A DNA stretch of 9,183 bases from an uncultured Eubacteriales bacterium. GTDB taxonomy: Bacteria > Bacillota > Clostridia > Oscillospirales > Oscillospiraceae. The position numbers and the translations under genes are program-made. Positions 6,538-9,183 of this stretch are shown in pieces. The notes beneath the pieces are model-generated. The model was not told the origin of the DNA. It worked only from the letters and a program-made list of their open reading frames with translations, and made no database searches. Positions within the stretch are counted from its first letter, which is position 1; every line of letters starts with the position of its first letter. The stretch spans positions 1 through 9,183 of the forward strand of contig URPI01000088.1 in NCBI GenBank assembly GCA_900549705.1, written 5' to 3'.

Positions 6538-7044
6538 TTAAAGCTCCTTCCGATAAAATTCCAGTATGTATTTTTCTCCGTTCCGCTTGTCAACCCGCGG
6601 CTCTGCGTGGCTAAACCGAAACCCGCACCCCAGAATCATCTTTCGGGAAGCTTCATTTTCGCCGCGGCAAGTGGCGATAAACCCGTGGGCATTCAGCCCC
6701 TCTTTGGCAATCCGCACCAGTTCATTCAGAATTTCCGTTCCGTAGCCTTTGCCCACATACCTTGGGCCTACGGCAATGCCGGTGTCCTCACAAACGCCGC
6801 TTTCCTCCTGCAGTCCTGCAAAGCCGATGGCTTTGCCGCTTTCCTTTTCAACCACCAGCCAGGCATGGTGGCTTTGCTGGAATGCAATTGTCCGCTCCAT
6901 GCGTTCTTTTGCTGCTGCTTCGCTCTCTGTCACAGCCCACAGCATATACCGCGCCGTCTCCCAGTGGCACCATACATTGCGGTACATTTGCTCCCAGTCG
7001 GAGAAAACCGCCTTCCTCAAAATCAGCCGATTGGTTTCGTACAT
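6538..7044 (-). CDS. GNAT-family N-acetyltransferase, RimJ/RimL type
   Basis: The product should transfer an acetyl group from acetyl-CoA to an amine; the substrate cannot be told from sequence. The 168-residue protein begins METNRLILR-like (MYETNRLILRKA), the usual opening of the Acetyltransf_3 (RimJ/RimL) group. The acetyl-CoA motif A is visible as GPRYVGKGYGTEIL (93-106), with the R-x-x-G-x-G pyrophosphate loop at 95-100. Motif B follows at ENEASRKMILGCGF (129-142). The ATG at 7044 has an AAAGGA-type site 9 bases upstream. An in-frame ATG seven codons earlier (7065) lacks a good ribosome site. The frame stays open far upstream but I see no extra domain there. It converges on engB and stands alone, with a repeat element at its 3' end. 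Related proteins acetylate ribosomal protein N-termini, tRNA-linked metabolites or drugs, so the family name alone does not give a role. Confidence 0.88.
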   Translation of the reverse strand: MYETNRLILRKAVFSDWEQMYRNVWCHWETARYMLWAVTESEAAAKERMERTIAFQQSHHAWLVVEKESGKAIGFAGLQEESGVCEDTGIAVGPRYVGKGYGTEILNELVRIAKEGLNAHGFIATCRGENEASRKMILGCGFRFSHAEPRVDKRNGEKYILEFYRKEL

Positions 7045-7318
7045 ATTTCGCTTTCCTTTCGTCATTCCAGTAAAATCAAACATTCTTGGGTATGATCTCG
7101 GAGATTCCTTAAAAAAATGAAGCCCGTACAAAAGTTTATCCTCATGTCCCATCCCTTCGGTATATGCGGCCAGCATTCGCTTTCCCTCAGCGCTGATTAT
7201 GCGGGATGGGCGCGCAGAAGGGCGCTCGATTCTCCCTCCGGTGGTGCGCGTTAGACCTTTTTCCGAAGCGGGGCTGTGTATACTGAACGGGAATTCAAAT
7301 GAGGGAGGATTCGTAAAC
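7045..7318. other. Divergent intergenic region with no recognised gene
   Basis: This 274-base gap separates the acetyltransferase start (-) from the small membrane-protein start (+). It must hold the promoters for both, but no clear -35/-10 pair stands out. TATACT at 7279-7284 is a plausible -10 for the + strand gene, but the nearest -35-like TTAGAC (7251-7256) is 22 bases away. The - strand frame upstream of the acetyltransferase is open across the whole gap, but without a recognisable domain or ribosome site. Confidence 0.5.
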
Positions 7319-7546
7319 GTGGGAATCAGAATTTTATGCCTGGTCTGTACACTGGCAGTGCTGATGGTGACCTTTTTTGGAATCCAGGCACAGGCGCAGG
7401 AGAGGGATGCACCGCTGCCGGTGTATCCCCGCACCCCAAAGGGAAGCACGGTGCGCACCACCGCCCCTCTGTTCTCCGCTATGATGCTGGTGCTGGGTGG
7501 CTTGGGCATCAGCCTGCTTTTTGATAAAAAGGATAAGGATAAGTAG
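7319..7546 (+). CDS. Small exported or membrane protein of unknown function
   Basis: I do not recognise this 75-residue protein. The GTG start at 7319 is preceded by GAGGGAGG (7301-7308) with a 10-base spacer, a strong ribosome site that supports a real gene. Residues 3-22 are a hydrophobic segment ending in GIQAQAQE, which reads as a signal peptide with AQA before a possible cleavage site after residue 26. A short polar, Pro-rich segment (LPVYPRTPKGSTVRTT, 33-48) follows. A second hydrophobic helix (about 50-68, with GGLG) and a charged tail, DKKDKDK, end the protein. The predicted topology is a short extracytoplasmic loop held by one or two membrane helices with the charged end inside. The pattern (motif, helix, charged tail) superficially recalls sortase substrates, but there is no LPxTG. 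It stands alone between two repeat elements. Confidence 0.7.
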   Translation: MGIRILCLVCTLAVLMVTFFGIQAQAQERDAPLPVYPRTPKGSTVRTTAPLFSAMMLVLGGLGISLLFDKKDKDK

Positions 7547-7579
7547 ACTCAGTGGGTCGAGAAATCAAAAACTGTACAT

Positions 7580-7650
7580 GGCGAGAAGCGCCCCCTGGCT
7601 CCCCCAAAAGGGGAGCAGGGTCAGCCCGAACGGGCTGACGGAGGGGCTGT
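7580..7650. repeat. REP-like GC-rich double-hairpin element between convergent genes
   Basis: The element starts with GGCGAGAAGCGCCC (7580-7593), identical to 6424-6437. Two hairpins follow: GCTCCCC/GGGGAGC (7598-7604 with 7610-7616), and GTCAGCCC/GGGCTGAC (7620-7627 with 7632-7639) on a GAAC loop. An outer GCCCC/GGGGC pairing (7590-7594 with 7643-7647) would close a three-way junction. It lies between the stop of the small membrane protein (+) and the stop of the dehydrogenase (-), where it may limit convergent transcription although it has no T-run. Similar GC-rich paired hairpins are, to my knowledge, dispersed in Oscillospiraceae genomes. Confidence 0.65.
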
Positions 7651-7672
7651 GGTTCGGTGAATGGAACGATGT

Positions 7673-8617
7673 TCAGTTTACGCAATTTTCCACATACCCG
7701 TTTAAAAACGCCCGCAGATTCCCCTCTACGCAGTCCATCAGCCGTTGACGGCTTTCCACGGGTGCCCAGGCCATGTGAGGCGTGATGATGCAGTTGGGGG
7801 CTGTCAGCAGGGGGTTGTCGTGCGCCATTGGCTCCTGGGCAACCACGTCCACCGCTGCGCCCCGCAGCTTCCCGCTTTTAAGGGCTTCTGCCAGGTCACT
7901 TTCGTTTACTAGCCCGCCCCGGGAGGTGTTGAGGAGAATGACGCCATCCTTCATTTTGCCAATGGTCTCCCGGCATATCAGTTGGTTGGTTTCCGGCAGC
8001 AGGGGACAGTGAAGGGAAATCACATCCGCCCGTTCCAGCAGGGTATCCAGGGGTACACACCGGATGCCCTTTTTTTCTGTCCGGGTGTAGGCAAGGACAT
8101 CCATACCAAAGGTTTCTGCCAGCTTTGCCGTAGCCATGCCGATGCGCCCCAGACCGATGATGCCCATGGTTTTTCCGGCCAGCTCCATCTGCGGGGTCAG
8201 CCAGAAGGAAAAAACAGGGGAGTGTACCCATTGTCCCTCATGAACCGCTCGGTCGTGCAGCCCCACCTGGTGGCACAGTTCCAGCAGTAGGGCAAAGGTA
8301 TATTGCGCAACGGCATTTGTCCCGTAGCTGGGCACGTTGGTGACGGGAATTCCCAGCGCCCGGGCAGCGGCAGTATCAACCACATTGTAGCCCGTTGCCT
8401 GAACACCGATGTAACGAATCTGCGGGCAATGTTCCAAAAGACTGCGGGTGATGGGCGTTTTGTTGGTCAGCACAATTTCGGCATCTCCAATGCGGGCAGC
8501 TGCCTCCGTCTCGGAATCCGTACCGGAGTACACGGTATAAGCACCGAATTTCCACAGCCAATCCCAGCTCAGGTCGCCGGGGTTCAGTGCAGCGCCGTCT
8601 AGTACCACAATTTTCAT
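7673..8617 (-). CDS. D-2-hydroxyacid dehydrogenase (hydroxypyruvate/glycerate dehydrogenase-like)
   Basis: Enzymes of this family interconvert a 2-keto acid and a D-2-hydroxy acid using NAD(P)H. The closest theme is glycerate/hydroxypyruvate reductase, but the substrate is inference. The 314-residue protein starts at ATG 8617, set by GGAGG (8626-8630) 8 bases upstream; an in-frame ATG five codons earlier would overlap that site. The nucleotide-binding motif is GLGRIG (155-160). The expected catalytic residues are present: Arg233 in NTSRGG, Glu262 in AQEPMA and His281 in TPHMAW. The substrate-loop region reads VQATGYNVVD (72-81). After the second strand of the Rossmann fold the sequence is AYTRTEKK (176-183). 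The acidic residue that usually selects NAD is replaced by Thr-Arg, hinting at NADP(H). It is divergent from the pseudouridine synthase gene, with only about 60 bases between starts, and no pathway partner is beside it. Confidence 0.92.
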   Translation of the reverse strand: MKIVVLDGAALNPGDLSWDWLWKFGAYTVYSGTDSETEAAARIGDAEIVLTNKTPITRSLLEHCPQIRYIGVQATGYNVVDTAAARALGIPVTNVPSYGTNAVAQYTFALLLELCHQVGLHDRAVHEGQWVHSPVFSFWLTPQMELAGKTMGIIGLGRIGMATAKLAETFGMDVLAYTRTEKKGIRCVPLDTLLERADVISLHCPLLPETNQLICRETIGKMKDGVILLNTSRGGLVNESDLAEALKSGKLRGAAVDVVAQEPMAHDNPLLTAPNCIITPHMAWAPVESRQRLMDCVEGNLRAFLNGYVENCVN

Positions 8618-8636
8618 TTGCTTTTCCTCCAAATGC

Positions 8637-8665
8637 TTGCAGAATGGACATTTTCCTGCTATAAT
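8637..8665 (+). promoter_or_regulatory. Sigma-A-type promoter for the RluA-family gene
   Basis: TTGCAG (8637-8642), a 17-base spacer and a perfect TATAAT (8660-8665) form a strong housekeeping promoter. Transcription would start near 8672, very close to the start codon of the downstream gene. Confidence 0.8.
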
Positions 8666-8676
8666 CCATGCAGGTG

Positions 8677-9183
8677 ATGAATTTGATTGAAATTTGCTAT
8701 GAGGACGCAGACGTGCTGGTTTGCGTCAAGCCGCCCCGGGTGCTGTCCACCGATGAGCCGGGCGGTCTTCCCTCCTTGCTGCGGCAGACCCTGGGGGAGC
8801 CGGAGGCGGACATCCGCACGGTTCATCGGCTTGACCGGGTGGTCAGCGGACTGATGGTGCTGGCACGCAATCCCCGGGCTGCCTCCGAGCTGTCCCGTCA
8901 GGTGCGGGAGGGAGCTTTTGAAAAACAATATTGGGCGGTGCTCCACGGCACGCCGGAACGGCAGGAGGATACCCTTTGTGACCTTCTGGGCCGGGACAAG
9001 GCCAGAAAAATGACCTTTGTTGCCGATGCCCCTGCAAAGGGCGTTCAGGAGGCCAGACTATCCTATCAGGTGCTTGCCCAAAAGGAGGATGCCAGCCTGG
9101 TGCAAATTCAGCTCCACACCGGCAGGACCCACCAGATTCGGGTGCAGTTTGCCTCCCGGGGCTATCCGCTGTGGGGCGAGCGG
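8677..9183 (+). CDS. RluA-family RNA pseudouridine synthase (3' end outside window)
   Basis: The protein should isomerise specific uridines of rRNA or tRNA to pseudouridine. The frame is open to the window end, giving 169 codons from ATG 8677. The conserved opening IEICYEDADVLVCVKPP is followed by the catalytic motif HRLDRVVSGL, with Asp53 the expected nucleophile. Later RluA signatures are FEKQYWAVLHG and LHTGRTHQIRVQFASRG. No S4 RNA-binding domain precedes the catalytic domain. The position after HRLDR reads VV rather than the commoner DT/AT; this is tolerated in related Clostridial proteins, as far as I recall. The start is uncertain. ATG 8668 precedes the predicted transcription start. 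ATG 8677 would be almost leaderless. TTG 8683 has an AGGTGAT anti-SD match at 8672-8678. The target RNA cannot be named from the sequence. Confidence 0.9.
   Translation, partial: MNLIEICYEDADVLVCVKPPRVLSTDEPGGLPSLLRQTLGEPEADIRTVHRLDRVVSGLMVLARNPRAASELSRQVREGAFEKQYWAVLHGTPERQEDTLCDLLGRDKARKMTFVADAPAKGVQEARLSYQVLAQKEDASLVQIQLHTGRTHQIRVQFASRGYPLWGER

Noticed and set aside
7251..7284. Promoter TTAGAC ... TATACT ahead of the small membrane protein
   Set aside because: The 22-base spacer is too long for sigma-A, and no extended -10 is present. TATACT alone is not enough.
7045..7509. Extension of the acetyltransferase upstream to a much earlier start, giving about 323 residues
   Set aside because: The added 155 residues have no acetyltransferase or other domain and run through the strong ribosome site and start of the opposite small gene. 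The family normally starts at the METNRL-like motif, which has its own ribosome site.
7351..7546. Sortase-anchored surface protein
   Set aside because: The C-terminal helix and charged tail look right, but PRTPKG is not an LPxTG-type motif and no sortase gene is nearby.
1..9183. Defence system, toxin-antitoxin, CRISPR, prophage or integrase signature
   Set aside because: No direct-repeat array, recombinase, nuclease or paired small toxin-like genes are seen on either strand.

Overview
The window comes from a GC-rich anaerobic Firmicute, most likely a member of the Oscillospiraceae/Ruminococcaceae (Clostridia). This rests on gene order (tig, clpP, clpX, lon, engB on one strand), the protein sequences, strong AGGAGG-type ribosome sites, frequent TTG/GTG starts, and small GC-rich hairpin repeats of a kind common in gut Oscillospiraceae. 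The family assignment is inference from sequence character; no search was run.

Bases 1-6334 hold a protein quality-control block on the + strand. It contains the 3' part of trigger factor (tig), the ClpP protease subunit, the ClpX unfoldase, the Lon protease and the EngB (YsxC/YihA) ribosome-assembly GTPase, closed by a strong hairpin terminator after engB. Trigger factor and its PPIase domain assist nascent chains, ClpXP and Lon degrade damaged or tagged proteins, and EngB acts in 50S assembly. The 344-base gap between tig and clpP holds several stem-loops and a possible 18-codon leader ORF with its own ribosome site, ending a few bases before a perfect 12-bp palindrome that lies just upstream of the clpP ribosome site. 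A further long hairpin lies between clpX and lon.

Bases 6335-9183 are a looser region of single genes. There is a RimJ/RimL-type GNAT acetyltransferase (-), a 75-residue exported or membrane protein of unknown function (+), a D-2-hydroxyacid dehydrogenase resembling hydroxypyruvate/glycerate dehydrogenase (-), and the start of an RluA-family pseudouridine synthase (+) cut by the window end. Two compact GC-rich repeat elements (about 6423-6533 and 7580-7650) share an exact 14-base left end and bracket the acetyltransferase and small-protein genes. A good sigma-A-type promoter precedes the pseudouridine synthase, so close that its mRNA would have almost no leader.

I see no CRISPR array, toxin-antitoxin pair, phage gene, transposase, tRNA or rRNA, and no clear sign of a wholly new multi-gene system. 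The observations most worth checking are the clpP leader architecture, the small membrane protein and the paired repeat elements.
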